Numbered from the stretch's first letter, positions 9,132 to 18,661 are shown. The stretch: 64,000 nucleotides of DNA from Gemmobacter sp. 24YEA27 (GCF_030052995.1 NZ_JASJPW010000001.1:554501-618500), one strand, 5' to 3'. The notes: generated by a model from the letters alone, not told the origin. Program-made: numbers and translations.

Positions 9132-9917
9132 TTATGCCTCGCGGCCACGGCTCCAGAGCCAGGCTGCGAAAAGGCCGAGCAGCGTCCAGACCGCAAGACC
9201 GACCCCGATGGCGCGGCCGGCGAATTGCGCGGCCAGTTCAGGCGGCGTCGGGCCGGTGAACTCATGCGGATGCGGCGCGCCGACGATATGGGGCGCGAGG
9301 ATCAGCAGGATCGCCGCCGCCCAGACCGCCCAGTTTTTGCCGAATGCGATCAGCCAGAGACCGATGCCGGTCGCAATCACTGTCGCCACCCACCAGATCG
9401 CGCGGGCGTTGACATCGGCCGCGGCCATGCCCGGAAGCTCGGGCGAGAGGCCGAAAGCCGGCGCCATCTGCACCGCGACAAAGCCCGCGATCCCCCAGAG
9501 AAGACCCTGGCGCGCGGTGACCCGGTTGCCATTATTCTCGGACAGGGCCATCGCCGCGACAAGCAGCAGCCCATAGCCGGCATAGACCATAATCGAGAAC
9601 AGGATCGACAGCCCGTCGCGGCCTGCGTCAAAGCCGATACCCGGGATCTCTGCCGCCTCGCCATGGTCATGCGCTTCATCCGCGCCATGGGCATGGCCCG
9701 GTTCGGCGGCAGGCTCTGTCTGCGCCCCAGTGGATTCCGGCGCTGGTTCTTCACCGTGATGATGGTCGGAGGCCGCCGCGAAATGGGTGCGCTCGCCGCC
9801 CTCATAAAGCTCGGCATGAAGCAGCACGGGCTGCACGAAAACAAGCTGCAACAGGGCGGCAATCAGCCCCGCTGCAGCGCCAGCGATCAACGCGCTGGTC
9901 AGCAGTCTTTGCAACAT
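9132..9917 (-). CDS. cbtA: CbtA-family cobalt transporter subunit
   Basis: Inner-membrane protein of 261 residues in the CbtA family, which is genetically tied to cobalt uptake and cobalamin genes. An N-terminal helix (TSALIAGAAAGLIAALLQ) is followed by a His/Glu-rich periplasmic or cytoplasmic stretch with HHHGEEP and GHAHGADEAHDHGE, probable metal ligands, then about four hydrophobic helices. The ATG at 9917 is one base after the cbtB stop codon (TGATATG arrangement), which implies translational coupling. Expression is expected to fall when cobalamin is plentiful because a cobalamin riboswitch precedes cbtB. Confidence 0.88.
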   Translation of the reverse strand: MLQRLLTSALIAGAAAGLIAALLQLVFVQPVLLHAELYEGGERTHFAAASDHHHGEEPAPESTGAQTEPAAEPGHAHGADEAHDHGEAAEIPGIGFDAGRDGLSILFSIMVYAGYGLLLVAAMALSENNGNRVTARQGLLWGIAGFVAVQMAPAFGLSPELPGMAAADVNARAIWWVATVIATGIGLWLIAFGKNWAVWAAAILLILAPHIVGAPHPHEFTGPTPPELAAQFAGRAIGVGLAVWTLLGLFAAWLWSRGREA

Positions 9918-9918
9918 A

Positions 9919-10089
9919 TCAGTGGCAGGGGAATCCGACCGCGTGACGCACATCATGGGCGGCGTCATGCAGGGTTTCCGACTGGGCGAGGCCAGCGACG
10001 AAGATCAGCGCAGCACCCAAAAGCGCCACGACGAGGATATTCGCCAGTTTGACATCAGCCTTCGCGCCTGAGCGGGCAATGGTGGACAT
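9919..10089 (-). CDS. cbtB: CbtB-family small cobalt transport protein
   Basis: A 56-residue one-helix membrane protein. The hydrophobic segment (ILVVALLGAALIFVAGLA) spans residues 18-35. The C-terminus is histidine-rich, with LHDAAHDVRHAVGFPCH, the layout of CbtB proteins whose C-terminal His motif is thought to bind cobalt. It lies immediately upstream of cbtA, with its stop codon one base before the cbtA ATG, and about 50 bases downstream of a cobalamin riboswitch. CbtAB are a predicted riboswitch-controlled cobalt importer. Context and residue pattern agree well. Confidence 0.88.
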   Translation of the reverse strand: MSTIARSGAKADVKLANILVVALLGAALIFVAGLAQSETLHDAAHDVRHAVGFPCH

Positions 10090-10136
10090 ATGAATCACTC
10101 CTTGCCGTCATCCCCGACGGCGGTTCCATCAAATGC

Positions 10137-10300
10137 GAAGGTCGGTCTCCTGACTTGCAGGTCACAGCCTCTGCCCTCCTTCCCATGGATTGCTCCACAG
10201 TGGTTAACGGGGTCGGCTCGCTGCGCACAGTCGCGGGGGCGGTCGGGTCGGGGTCTCCCCCGCCCTGTTCCCATGCCGGTCGCCCGGCACCTTCACGATA
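10137..10300 (-). promoter_or_regulatory. Cobalamin riboswitch upstream of cbtBA
   Basis: Read on the minus strand, the order of conserved boxes matches the cobalamin aptamer: GGTGCCGGGCGACC, GGGAACAGGG, CCCGCGACTGTG, a B12-box-like AACCACTGTGG, GGGAAGG, and the closing AGTCAGGAGACCGACC. The 3' end is about 48 bases before the cbtB ATG. Adenosylcobalamin binding would reduce cobalt-uptake gene expression. The element starts about 40 bases after the cobA stop, so cbtBA is an independent unit even though cobA points the same way. Confidence 0.92.
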
Positions 10301-10342
10301 TCGAGAGTGACAGGCGCGTGACGCCCGGTCAAGCCGCTCTGG

Positions 10343-11062
10343 TCAGGGCGCCAGCGCGCCGTAGAGGATAAGGGTCGGCGCCGGGTCGGGGGCGGCGCCC
10401 TCAAGATACGCGGCCAGGCCCGCAACCGTATCACGGCGGAAGGATTGCGCCGGGGTCGAGACGCCCTGCGCCATCAAAGCGGGCGTGTCGGGCGCCAATC
10501 CGGCGGCGATCAGCTTTGCCGCCAGCTGCGGGAATGTCGCCCGCGCCATAAAGACCGAGGTCACCGCCTGGGTATCGGCCAGAGCCGCCCAGTTGAGGCT
10601 TTCGGGCAGCGCGCCGGTCACATCATGGCCGGTCACGAACTGCACCCTTCGCGCATTGAGCCGCCGCGTGAGCGGGATCCCCGCCGCCGCCGCCGCAGCC
10701 GAGGGCGCGGTGACGCCGGGCACGATCTCATAGCCGATCCCGGCCTCATTAAGCGCGGTGATTTCCTCTTCAAGCCTGCCGAACATGCCGGAATCGCCGG
10801 ATTTCAGCCGCACCACTTTCAGGCCCGAACGCGCATGATCGACCAGGAGCCGGCTGACATGATCCTGGCGCGGCGAGGCGCGCCCCGCCCGTTTGCCGAC
10901 CGAAATCAGATCCGCCTCCGGCGCCGCCAGATCAAGGATCGGCCCGGCAGAGAGGTCGTCATAAAGCACCACATCCGCCGCTTGCAGCCGTTTGACCGCG
11001 CGCAGGGTCAGCAGATCGGGATCGCCCGGGCCAGAGGAGACAAAGCTGACGATCTCGCTCAT
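10343..11062 (-). CDS. cobA: Uroporphyrinogen-III C-methyltransferase
   Basis: SUMT of 239 residues, cytosolic. It adds two SAM-derived methyl groups to uroporphyrinogen III to make precorrin-2, the entry point to corrins and siroheme. Motifs include SSGPGDPDLLTLRA (SAM-binding loop), VLYDDL, GDSGMFGR, VPGVTAPSAAAA and GIPLTRR, in family order. It is the short single-domain CobA form, without the CysG dehydrogenase part. Its start overlaps the end of cobB by four bases (ATGA), so it is the last gene of the cobL-cobE-cobM-cobB-cobA unit. Confidence 0.95.
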   Translation of the reverse strand: MSEIVSFVSSGPGDPDLLTLRAVKRLQAADVVLYDDLSAGPILDLAAPEADLISVGKRAGRASPRQDHVSRLLVDHARSGLKVVRLKSGDSGMFGRLEEEITALNEAGIGYEIVPGVTAPSAAAAAAGIPLTRRLNARRVQFVTGHDVTGALPESLNWAALADTQAVTSVFMARATFPQLAAKLIAAGLAPDTPALMAQGVSTPAQSFRRDTVAGLAAYLEGAAPDPAPTLILYGALAP

Positions 11063-12354
11063 GTGGCGGCTCCGATCAGGTGGAAGAAGGTGCCGGTGAC
11101 AAGGCCTTTGCGCGATCCGGTTTCGGGGACCGGCGCGCTTTCGGCATCAGTCACGCGGGCAAGGGGCGCATCGGGCTGGGCGAGAATGGTCGAATAATGG
11201 AACTCATGCCCGCGCAGCCTCGCACCCGCCACATGGCCCGGGATCGGCGCGGAAAGCGCGGCCAGCCGGTAGCCCAGATGCATCCTGCGCTTTTCATACG
11301 AGGTCACAAGACCGAGGAGCCCGGCCATCTGATGCCGGGTGCCGGATGCATCGACCAGCGCCTCGCCCAGCACCATATAGCCGCCGCATTCGCCATGAAC
11401 CGGCTTTACCGCCGCGAAATTTCTGAGGCCCGCAAGAAAACCTGATGCCGCCGCGATCCGGCCTGCATGAAGCTCGGGGTAGCCGCCGGGCAGCCAGCAG
11501 AGATCGGCCTCGGGTGGTGGTTCATCGGCCAGAGGCGAAAAGGGCAGGATCTCGGCGCCCTGCGCGTGCCAGGCATTCAGCAGATGCGGATAGGTGAAGG
11601 AAAACGCCTCGTCCCGCGCCAGCGCAATGCGCTGACCGGGCGGTTTCGGCAGCTCTCCCGCCGGGGTGCTCACGCCACCCGCCGCCGCCGCGCGCAGGGA
11701 AGCAAGATCGGTATGGTCGCGCAAAAAACCGGCATAGTCACTGATGGCGCGTTCAAGATCCGGATGTTCGACAGCCTGAACCAGACCCAGATGCCGCTCT
11801 GGCAGGGTCAGGTCGCCGCGCCGGGGCAAGGCTCCGAAAACCGGCAGCCCGACCGCCTCCATCCCCAGCCGGCAGAGCCTCTCATGGCGGGGCGAGGCGA
11901 GGCGGTTCAGGATCACGCCCGCGATTTTCACATCCTTGCGATAGGCCGCCATCCCGGCAGCCATAGCCGCCACGGTCTGCGCCGCCCCCGAGACATCCAG
12001 CACCACCACGACCGGCCAGCCGGTCAGCGCCGCAATATCGGCGCTGGCGCCGGTTCCGGTCTCGCCCGGGAATGCCACGCCGTCAAACAGCCCCATCGAG
12101 CCCTCGGCCAGCGCCATCTCGCCGCCCCGCGCCAGCTGCGCCCCGATCAGCCCGGGCGCCATTGCCCAGCTGTCGAGATTGAAACTCGACCGCCCCGAAG
12201 CCGCGAGGTGAAAGGCCGGGTCGATGTAATCGGGGCCGCATTTATAGGGCTGCACCGCCACGCCGTCATCGCGCAATGCGCGCAACAGCCCGAGCATCAC
12301 AGTGGTCTTGCCCGCGCCGGAGCGCGGGGCGGATATGATCAGCCCTTTGGTCAC
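11059..12354 (-). CDS. cobB: Cobyrinate a,c-diamide synthase (hydrogenobyrinate type)
   Basis: Glutamine amidotransferase of 431 residues that amidates the a and c carboxyls of hydrogenobyrinic acid with ATP and glutamine, just before cobalt insertion in the aerobic route. The N-terminal half has a dethiobiotin-synthetase-like P-loop ([11 protein letters not shown], residues 8-18) and [12 protein letters not shown]. The C-terminal half is a class I glutaminase-like domain with the nucleophile in [12 protein letters not shown] (near residue 323). It overlaps cobM at its start and cobA at its end by four bases each. Confidence 0.95.
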   Translation of the reverse strand: MTKGLIISAPRSGAGKTTVMLGLLRALRDDGVAVQPYKCGPDYIDPAFHLAASGRSSFNLDSWAMAPGLIGAQLARGGEMALAEGSMGLFDGVAFPGETGTGASADIAALTGWPVVVVLDVSGAAQTVAAMAAGMAAYRKDVKIAGVILNRLASPRHERLCRLGMEAVGLPVFGALPRRGDLTLPERHLGLVQAVEHPDLERAISDYAGFLRDHTDLASLRAAAAGGVSTPAGELPKPPGQRIALARDEAFSFTYPHLLNAWHAQGAEILPFSPLADEPPPEADLCWLPGGYPELHAGRIAAASGFLAGLRNFAAVKPVHGECGGYMVLGEALVDASGTRHQMAGLLGLVTSYEKRRMHLGYRLAALSAPIPGHVAGARLRGHEFHYSTILAQPDAPLARVTDAESAPVPETGSRKGLVTGTFFHLIGAAT

Positions 12355-13139
12355 AGCTTCACCGCATCGGCCCGGCCCGCACGGAAACGGCGGTCATAAT
12401 CGGTGGAATAAAGGCTCGATTCGATGAATCCCTCCTGCCCCTCCGAGTGCTGCCCCAGGGACGGGCCGACCAGGATCAGTGCGGTGCGCTCCATCGTGTC
12501 GCCGATCAGCCCGGCGATGGTCGCAAGTGTGCCGCGCACCACCCGCTCATCCGGCCAGGAGGCGCGCCAGACCACCGCCACCGGGCAATCGGCCCCGTAA
12601 TGCGGGGTGAGTTCGGCGGCCGTCTCGTGCAGCCGGTGGATCGAGAGATGGATGGCCAAAGTCGCCCCCGTGGCCGCAAATGCCTCCAGCTTTTCGCGTT
12701 CCGGCATCGCCGAGGCGCGGCCAGGGGTGCGGGTCAGGACAAGGCTCTGTGCAAGGCCCGGCAGCGTCAGTTCCATCCCCAAGGTCGCGGCGGCTGCGGC
12801 GAAAGAGGGCACACCCGGCGTCACATCATAGGGGATGCCCTCGGCCTTCAACCGGCGGATCTGTTCGCCCATGGCCGACCAGACTGAAAGATCGCCGGAA
12901 TGCAGCCTTGCGACATCAAGGCCTGCCTCATGCGCGGCACGGATCTCGGCGATGATCGCGTCCAGATCCAGCGGCGCGGTGTTGACGATCTTCGCGCCTG
13001 GCGGGCAATGCGACAGCACGGCCTCGGGGATCAGCGACCCGGCATAAAGACAGACAGGCGAGGCCGCGATCAGGTCACGCCCGCGCAGCGTCAGCAGGTC
13101 GGGCGCGCCGGGGCCGGCGCCGATGAAATGAACGGTCAT
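12351..13139 (-). CDS. cobM: Precorrin-4 C11-methyltransferase
   Basis: SAM-dependent corrin methyltransferase of 262 residues that converts precorrin-4 to precorrin-5. It begins [17 protein letters not shown], the shared CobA/CobM-type SAM loop. The CobM-specific LYAGSLI near residue 33, [23 protein letters not shown] and LTRTPGRAS blocks separate it from CobI, CobJ and CobF. Length is normal for CobM. Four-base overlaps with cobE upstream and cobB downstream indicate tight translational coupling. Confidence 0.95.
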   Translation of the reverse strand: MTVHFIGAGPGAPDLLTLRGRDLIAASPVCLYAGSLIPEAVLSHCPPGAKIVNTAPLDLDAIIAEIRAAHEAGLDVARLHSGDLSVWSAMGEQIRRLKAEGIPYDVTPGVPSFAAAAATLGMELTLPGLAQSLVLTRTPGRASAMPEREKLEAFAATGATLAIHLSIHRLHETAAELTPHYGADCPVAVVWRASWPDERVVRGTLATIAGLIGDTMERTALILVGPSLGQHSEGQEGFIESSLYSTDYDRRFRAGRADAVKL

Positions 13140-13531
13140 GGGGCGGCTCCTGTCTGGACGATGGCGATGGCGGCAGTGGCCTTGCCATCGGCGGAAATCA
13201 CACGCGGCGCAGAGAGGCGGGCGCCGGGGCCAAGGGCGGCCAGCGCGCAGGCCTCTGACACCGACCCCGTTCCATGCGCCGCGCGCGAGGCGGCGCTGTC
13301 GGTCAGGGTTGCCGGTGCCGTCAGCGCGGCAGCGGTGACCGGATGCAGGTGATAGCCCAGCCGCGCCAGCTGCTGCGCGGCATGATGGCGCGCCTTGACT
13401 GCCGGCAGCGCGATATGGCGCAGGTCAGCGGCGCCGGCGCGCGCCAGCGCATCAAGGATCGATTCAACCTGGGCGGTTTCGCGAAAGCCGATACCGGCGA
13501 TGCGCGATGGATTGATATGGGGCGGAATCAT
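13136..13531 (-). CDS. cobE: Cobalamin biosynthesis protein CobE
   Basis: A 131-residue protein of the CobE/CbiG C-terminal family, a small alpha/beta domain required in the aerobic cobalamin pathway with a poorly defined biochemical role. Visible features are the N-terminal [17 protein letters not shown] segment, residues of the [15 protein letters not shown] block and a C-terminal [17 protein letters not shown] stretch, matching CbiG_C. The ATG at 13531 overlaps the cobL stop codon (ATGA) and is chosen over an in-frame ATG 14 codons upstream for that reason. It sits between cobL and cobM, the usual Rhodobacterales order. Confidence 0.9.
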   Translation of the reverse strand: MIPPHINPSRIAGIGFRETAQVESILDALARAGAADLRHIALPAVKARHHAAQQLARLGYHLHPVTAAALTAPATLTDSAASRAAHGTGSVSEACALAALGPGARLSAPRVISADGKATAAIAIVQTGAAP

Positions 13532-14708
13532 CGCGTCACACTCCATTGCACCACCGGAAAACTGGATTTCCACCCCCGCTTGCGCCCCAATGGCGCCGCC
13601 TCGGCCAGCTCAATGCGCAAAAGCTGGCCGCCTTTGGCGCCATGCCAGGCCGCGAGCAACGTCTCGGTCTCAAGCGTCACGCCATGCGCCACAACCCGCA
13701 CACCCTGCGGCAGGCAGGCCCAGAGCGCGTTCAGGAGGTTGTCATCGGCACCACCGCCGATGAACACCGCATCCGGGCGCGGCAATGCGGGCAGCACATC
13801 CAGCGCCCGCCCCTCGCGGATCTCAAGCTGGTCGACACCAAGCCGGGCGGCATTGCCGCGCGCGCGGCCAGCGCGGGTGGCATCCGCCTCGACACCAATC
13901 GCCCGCATGGCGGGATGCGACAGCAGCCATTCGATCGCGACTGACCCTGACCCGGTGCCGATATCCCAGAGCATCTCGCCCGCGCGCGGCGCGAGCGCCG
14001 ACAAAGCCAGCGCCCGGATCGGGCGTTTGGTGATCTGCCCATCATGCTCAAAAAGGTCATCCGCGCGCCCGGTGGCAAGCGTCGCCGCCCGGCCCGCGCC
14101 CCGGATCTCCACTGCGGCGACGACAAGATCCTCTGTCACCGCCTCGTCGAACTCACCGGCGGTGGTGGCGATCACACGCTCTTCCGGGCCGCCGACATGG
14201 GTAAAAAAAGTCACCAGGCTTGCAGAAAACCCGGCTTCCACAAGATAAGCCACCAACGCCGCCGGGGCCTTGCCATCGCGAAGCGTCACGATCAGCCGCG
14301 CGCCAGGCGCGAGGCCCGGGCGCAGCCGCGACAGCGGCGCTGCGTGAAGCCCGTGGCAGCTGACCTCTTCCAGCCGCCAGCCCTTGCGGGCGGCAACCAG
14401 CGAAAAGACCGAAGGCCCTGGAAAGGAGCGCCATTCGCCCGGCGCCAGGTCTCGCGCCAGACTGCCACCGGCGCCAAACCAAAACGGATCACCCGAGGCC
14501 AGAACCGCGACCCGCTGCCCGCGCAAAGCCAGAACCGGCGCCAGCGCGAAAGGCACCGGCCAGGGCCGCTTGTCAGGGTGCCCGATCATCGCAAGATGAC
14601 GCGGGCCCCGAACACGACATCCGCCGCCGCCAGCGCCTGACGGCTTGCATCCGGCAGGCCAGACGCGCCATCTTCGCCAATACCGATGATGGAAAGCCAT
14701 TCAGCCAT
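13528..14708 (-). pseudogene. cobL: Precorrin-6Y C5,15-methyltransferase (decarboxylating), frameshifted
   Basis: CobL methylates C5 and C15 and decarboxylates the C12 acetate of precorrin-6B. The protein is bimodular. The N-terminal CbiE-like methyltransferase starts MAEWLSIIGIGEDGASGL at 14708, and the C-terminal CbiT-like methyltransferase has WDIGTGSGSVAIEW. The frame breaks at about 14601-14609 after VVFGARV and resumes as RHLAMIGHPDKRPWP. One base restored in the GGGCCCC stretch gives a normal 393-residue CobL. The start codon overlaps that of cobK on the other strand (CATG). Apart from the break the gene is well conserved, and cobE is coupled to its end. Confidence 0.87.
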
Positions 14709-15453
14709 GACCCCGAACCTTCTCATTCTTGGTGGCACAACCGAGGCGAGCCAGCTCGCCCGCCTGGTCGCGGAACACGGGATCAGGGCCACGCTGTCCT
14801 ATGCCGGTCGGACAGAGACGCCGCGCGCCCAGCCCGTCGCGGTCAGAACCGGCGGTTTCGGGGGCGCTGAGGGACTTGCCGCCTGGATGCGCCAGCACCA
14901 GGTCTCCCATCTGATCGACGCCACGCATCCTTTTGCCGCGCAGATGAGCCAGAACGCCCATGCGGCGGCGGCCCTGACCGGCACACCCCTGATCCGCCTG
15001 ATGCGCCCGGCCTGGACGCCCGCGCCCGGCGACGACTGGACACTCCTCCCCGATCTCGAAACCGCCGCTATGCGGCTCGGGGCGGCACCGCGCCGGGTAT
15101 TTCTCGCCATTGGACGACTGCATCTCGCGGTCTTTGCCGGCCAGCCGCAGCATGACTATCTCCTGCGCCTTGTCGATCCGCCCGAGGCGGCGCTGCCCTT
15201 GCCCCGCGTCACGCTGGAAATCTCTCGCGGCCCCTTTGACCTCGCCAGCGATCTCGCGCTGCTCAGGCGCCATAACAGCGACCTCATCATCGCCAAAAAC
15301 TCCGGGGGCAGCGGCGCGGATGCGAAACTCGAGGCCGCACGCACGCTCGGCCTGCCGGTCTGGCTGATCGACCGCCCCGTTTTGCCGCCAGCGGAAACCG
15401 TCTCTGATCCTGCAGAAGTCCTCGCCCGGCTTCATGCCGACCTCGGCGTGTAA
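14707..15453 (+). CDS. cobK: Precorrin-6A reductase
   Basis: NADPH-dependent reductase of 248 residues that converts precorrin-6A to precorrin-6B. It opens with NLLILGGTTEASQLARLV, the Rossmann-like nucleotide loop typical of CobK/CbiJ, and has IDATHPFAAQMSQNA and the NSGGSGADAKLEAA motif near the C-terminus. The ATG at 14707 shares two bases with the cobL start codon on the opposite strand; an in-frame ATG at 14686 would add seven residues without family support. It is convergent with cobJ, and the two coding ends overlap by 22 bases. Confidence 0.93.
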   Translation: MTPNLLILGGTTEASQLARLVAEHGIRATLSYAGRTETPRAQPVAVRTGGFGGAEGLAAWMRQHQVSHLIDATHPFAAQMSQNAHAAAALTGTPLIRLMRPAWTPAPGDDWTLLPDLETAAMRLGAAPRRVFLAIGRLHLAVFAGQPQHDYLLRLVDPPEAALPLPRVTLEISRGPFDLASDLALLRRHNSDLIIAKNSGGSGADAKLEAARTLGLPVWLIDRPVLPPAETVSDPAEVLARLHADLGV

Positions 15454-16223
15454 ACAAACCGTCCGACCCGGCGCGTCAGCGAAGAGCCGACCAGAACCAT
15501 GGTCCGCATATCGACCATCTCCGGCTGCAGATCGCGCAGCTCGACCACCCGCAGCTCCTGTTCCGGGGTCGAGACCGCGCGGGCCAGCACCACCAGCCGC
15601 GACGGCTCGCAGCCCTCGCGCAGCACTTCGATCACCCGCTCGAACCGCCCCGGCCGGGATTTCGAGCGCGGATTGTAGAAGCCCATCGCGAAATCACCTT
15701 CCACCGCCAGACGCAGCCGTTTCTCGACCAGTTCAAAGGGCTTGAGGTTATCAGACAGATTGATCGCACAGAAATCATGCCCCAAAGGCGCGCCCGCCGC
15801 CGCCGCTGCCGCCAGCATGGCGGTGATCCCCGGCAGAACCCGCAAATCCAGCTCGCGCCATGCCTCCGGCCCCGTCTCCATCGCCTCGAACAGAGCCGAC
15901 GCCATGGCAAAGACCCCGGGATCGCCCGACGACACCACCACAACCTGCCGCCCCGCCGCCGCCAGCTCAAAGGCATGGCGCGCGCGGTCCAGTTCCACCC
16001 GGTTGTCGGACGGGTGCTTCACCAGACCATCCCGGTCCGCAACCCGGGCGACATAGGGGATATAGCCGATCACATCCGTGGCCTCGGCCAGAGCCGCCGC
16101 CACTTCCGGCGTCACCATCGCCTCTGCGCCGGGCCCGAGCCCTGCAACAACGACCCAGCCCGTCCTGCTGACAGTACCACGCTGGGGATGCGGGGGCAGC
16201 GCCCCGGCCTCTGCATCCGTCAT
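15432..16223 (-). CDS. cobJ: Precorrin-3B C17-methyltransferase
   Basis: SAM-dependent enzyme of 263 residues that methylates C17 and contracts the ring to give precorrin-4. CobJ-type blocks are VVAGLGPGAEAMVTPEV (SAM loop), GYIPYVARV, VVSSGDPGVFAMA, LPGITAMLAAAAAAGAPLGHDFCAINLSD in pieces, and GFYNPRSKSRP. The extra N-terminal 20 residues are not conserved and the true start could be slightly later. It overlaps cobI by four bases and is the last gene of the DUF1636-cobW-cobN-cobG-cobH-cobI-cobJ unit. Confidence 0.95.
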   Translation of the reverse strand: MTDAEAGALPPHPQRGTVSRTGWVVVAGLGPGAEAMVTPEVAAALAEATDVIGYIPYVARVADRDGLVKHPSDNRVELDRARHAFELAAAGRQVVVVSSGDPGVFAMASALFEAMETGPEAWRELDLRVLPGITAMLAAAAAAGAPLGHDFCAINLSDNLKPFELVEKRLRLAVEGDFAMGFYNPRSKSRPGRFERVIEVLREGCEPSRLVVLARAVSTPEQELRVVELRDLQPEMVDMRTMVLVGSSLTRRVGRFVYTPRSA

Positions 16224-16933
16224 GGCCGCCGCCCTTTTCCATGGATTATGGCAATCGAGAAATAGGGCGCTTCTTCGCCTACATCCTCCAATAGCCGCAC
16301 CCGCTCGGCGGGCATGGTGCCATGTTCCACCAGCCAGGCCTCCGGCAGCCGCCCCGCCGCCGCCAGCACACGCCGGAGCTTCGCGAGGTTGCGCCCGATC
16401 TTCATCACCACCAGCGCATCGGTATCCGCCACCCGCCGCGCAAGCTCCGCCTCGGGCAGGGTCGCCGGCAACACCGTCAGCACATCATCTCCCCAGGTCA
16501 CTGGCTGGCCTGTCGCATGCCAGCAGCCGACCATGCCTGGGATCCCAGGTACTACTTCAACCTTCCCCGCAGGCAGCCGCGCTTGCAGATGCATGAACGA
16601 GCCGTAGAGAAAGGGATCCCCTTCACACAGCACCACAACATCCGCTTCTGCCGACTGAAGCCGCGCGGCCCAATGGTCGTAAAACGGCGCCAAAGCCGCA
16701 TTATAGCCTGGATCCTGCACCGGAATCTCGGTCGTGACCGGATATTCCATCGGCCATTCCTCGGCCCCTGCCGGGATCAGCCCCTCGACCATCCGCCGCG
16801 CCTGGCCTTCGCGACCGGGCTTGCGGAAATAGGCGACGATCCGCGCCGAGGTCAGCAGCCGATGCGCCCTGACGCTCATCAGATCCGGATCGCCCGGCCC
16901 GAGGCCGATACAGGTGACTTTGGCCATGCTCAC
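16220..16933 (-). CDS. cobI: Precorrin-2 C20-methyltransferase
   Basis: SAM-dependent methyltransferase of 237 residues that makes precorrin-3A from precorrin-2. The SAM loop CIGLGPGDPDLMSVRA is followed by CobI-typical ARIVAYFRKPGREGQAR, EGDPFLYGSFMHLQ and VPGIPGMVGCWHATGQP. The C-terminal VVMKIGRNLAKLRRVL block is also characteristic. It overlaps cobH and cobJ by four bases each, so the genes are translated as a chain. Confidence 0.95.
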   Translation of the reverse strand: MSMAKVTCIGLGPGDPDLMSVRAHRLLTSARIVAYFRKPGREGQARRMVEGLIPAGAEEWPMEYPVTTEIPVQDPGYNAALAPFYDHWAARLQSAEADVVVLCEGDPFLYGSFMHLQARLPAGKVEVVPGIPGMVGCWHATGQPVTWGDDVLTVLPATLPEAELARRVADTDALVVMKIGRNLAKLRRVLAAAGRLPEAWLVEHGTMPAERVRLLEDVGEEAPYFSIAIIHGKGRRP

Positions 16934-17589
16934 TCCTTACGGCTGGCAAGCGCGTTGACCGCCGCCACCGTGATCGCCGAACCGCCGAGGCGGCCATCCA
17001 CCACACACCAGGGCAAAGGGTTGTCTTCTGCCAGCGCCGCTTTCGATTCCGCCGCGCCGATAAAGCCGACCGGGCAGCCGATGATCGCCGCCGGGCGCGG
17101 GAAATCCGGGTCCTGCAGCAGGTTCAGCAGATGGAACAACGCAGTCGGCGCATTGCCGATCGCCACCACCGCGCCCGCAAGATAGGGGCGCCACAGTTCC
17201 ACCGCCGCGGCCGAACGCGTATTGCCGATCCGCGCCGCCAGCTCCGGCACAGACGGGTCCTGCAGCGTGCAGATCACCTCATTGCCTGCCGGCAGACGGG
17301 CGCGGGTGATGCCCTCGCTGACCATTTTTGCATCGCACAGGATCGGTGCCCCCGCCTCCAGCGCCGCGCGGGCCTCGATTGCAAAGCCCGGCGCAAAGCG
17401 GATATGGGGGGCCAGTTCGACCATGCCGCTGGCATGGATCATGCGGACCGCGACCACCTCTTCCTCGGGGGTAAAGCGCGCCAGATCGGCCTCGGCGCGG
17501 ATGGTGGCAAAGCTTGCGAGATAGATCTTCGCGCCGTCGGTTTCATAATGGTGGGTCAAGGCGGCCTCGCAAAATCGCAGGAAGGTCAT
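16930..17589 (-). CDS. cobH: Precorrin-8X methylmutase
   Basis: Isomerase of about 209-219 residues that moves the C11 methyl group to C12 to give hydrogenobyrinic acid. The family core IYLASFATIRAEADL, the conserved histidine in VRMIHASGMVE, APILCDAKMV and IGCPVGFIGAAESK are all visible. The start is uncertain. ATG at 17589 overlaps the cobG end by 47 bases, while TTG at 17559 gives a protein closer in length to characterised CobH. It is co-transcribed with cobG and cobI. Confidence 0.93.
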   Translation of the reverse strand: MTFLRFCEAALTHHYETDGAKIYLASFATIRAEADLARFTPEEEVVAVRMIHASGMVELAPHIRFAPGFAIEARAALEAGAPILCDAKMVSEGITRARLPAGNEVICTLQDPSVPELAARIGNTRSAAAVELWRPYLAGAVVAIGNAPTALFHLLNLLQDPDFPRPAAIIGCPVGFIGAAESKAALAEDNPLPWCVVDGRLGGSAITVAAVNALASRKE

Positions 17590-18661
17590 CGGGGGAAAGC
17601 CCGCGCAGGGCGGGACTGGCACTGGCGGCGCCGTCTTCAATCAGATCGAAGCGGCCTTGTCTTGCAGTAAGGGTCAGGCGGGCGGGGCCTGGATGAGCGC
17701 AGCCCTTGCCACAGCCCGAAACATGCAACAAGGCGCCCTCCGGCACCAAAGGCGCCAGGCTGCGGGCAAGGCCCCGCACCGGCGCCTCGGCAGACAGGCA
17801 ACCGGGCGCGCCAGTGCAGGCCGCCACGCGCAAAAGCGGATCATGAGGGTCTTCGATCAGGCCGGTGACCGGCGCGCGGGTGATGTCTTCCAGGATCACC
17901 GACCGCCAGGGCGTCAGCCGCAGCGGTGCAACCGCCAGCGCCCTGAGCGTTGTCGCCCCGATCTGACCAAAGGGCAGCGCGAGGCAGAGCCCCGCCGCAG
18001 TCCTGCCCGGGACCAGCGCCGGCCCGGTCATCGGCAGTTCGGTCGCGTTCAGCGGCGGGCGGGCCGCAAGCCGTGCCATCCGGGTCGCAGATCCTTGCGC
18101 GAGGAACCAGTGCAGCACCTCGATCAGGCGGGGAATGGCGGTGTCCGGGGTCACTGGCTCGCCTCGTTCCATCCCCTCGGCGCGCAGGATCAGGCCCTGA
18201 GCCGCACGTTCGATCCTCAGATCCGCCGAAGCGCCCCCTAGGATCGCCGCCGCCCCGGTATCCACGGCAAAGCCGAATTTTGCGGGAAGGACCGGCGCGT
18301 CCCGCAAAGCCTCTTCCAGGCCTTCGACCAGCGTCAGCGTCTCATCGCCCGCGCGGTGCAAGGGTGTCGTGAGGATATTGCGCCGCGCCTCGGCCTCGGC
18401 GCTGGAATCAAGGAGATCAAGCGAGATCAGAGCCTGATGCAGCGCTGGCAGCGCAGCCTCGGTGACGCCGCGCAATTGCAGATGCGCCCGCGAGCCGAGG
18501 TCGATCAGACCATTGCCATGGGTTTCCGCGAGATCCGCCAGCGCCAGCACCTGTTCCGGCATCAGCCGCCCGGCATGGGGGCGGATGCGCAGCACCAGGC
18601 CGTCGCCGGACATCATCGGCCGCAGCGCACCCGGACACCAACCTTGAACCTGCCCGCTCAT
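17543..18661 (-). CDS. cobG: Precorrin-3B synthase
   Basis: Oxygen-dependent Fe-S monooxygenase of 372 residues that hydroxylates C20 of precorrin-3A and forms a gamma-lactone; its presence marks the aerobic pathway. It has the nitrite/sulfite-reductase ferredoxin-like half domains. The cluster-binding cysteines lie in CTGAPGC and VSGCGKGCAHPG toward the C-terminus. The ATG at 18661 overlaps the cobN stop codon (ATGA); an upstream extension inside cobN lacks family support. It sits between cobN and cobH. Confidence 0.92.
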   Translation of the reverse strand: MSGQVQGWCPGALRPMMSGDGLVLRIRPHAGRLMPEQVLALADLAETHGNGLIDLGSRAHLQLRGVTEAALPALHQALISLDLLDSSAEAEARRNILTTPLHRAGDETLTLVEGLEEALRDAPVLPAKFGFAVDTGAAAILGGASADLRIERAAQGLILRAEGMERGEPVTPDTAIPRLIEVLHWFLAQGSATRMARLAARPPLNATELPMTGPALVPGRTAAGLCLALPFGQIGATTLRALAVAPLRLTPWRSVILEDITRAPVTGLIEDPHDPLLRVAACTGAPGCLSAEAPVRGLARSLAPLVPEGALLHVSGCGKGCAHPGPARLTLTARQGRFDLIEDGAASASPALRGLSPDDLPAILRGRLDPPL

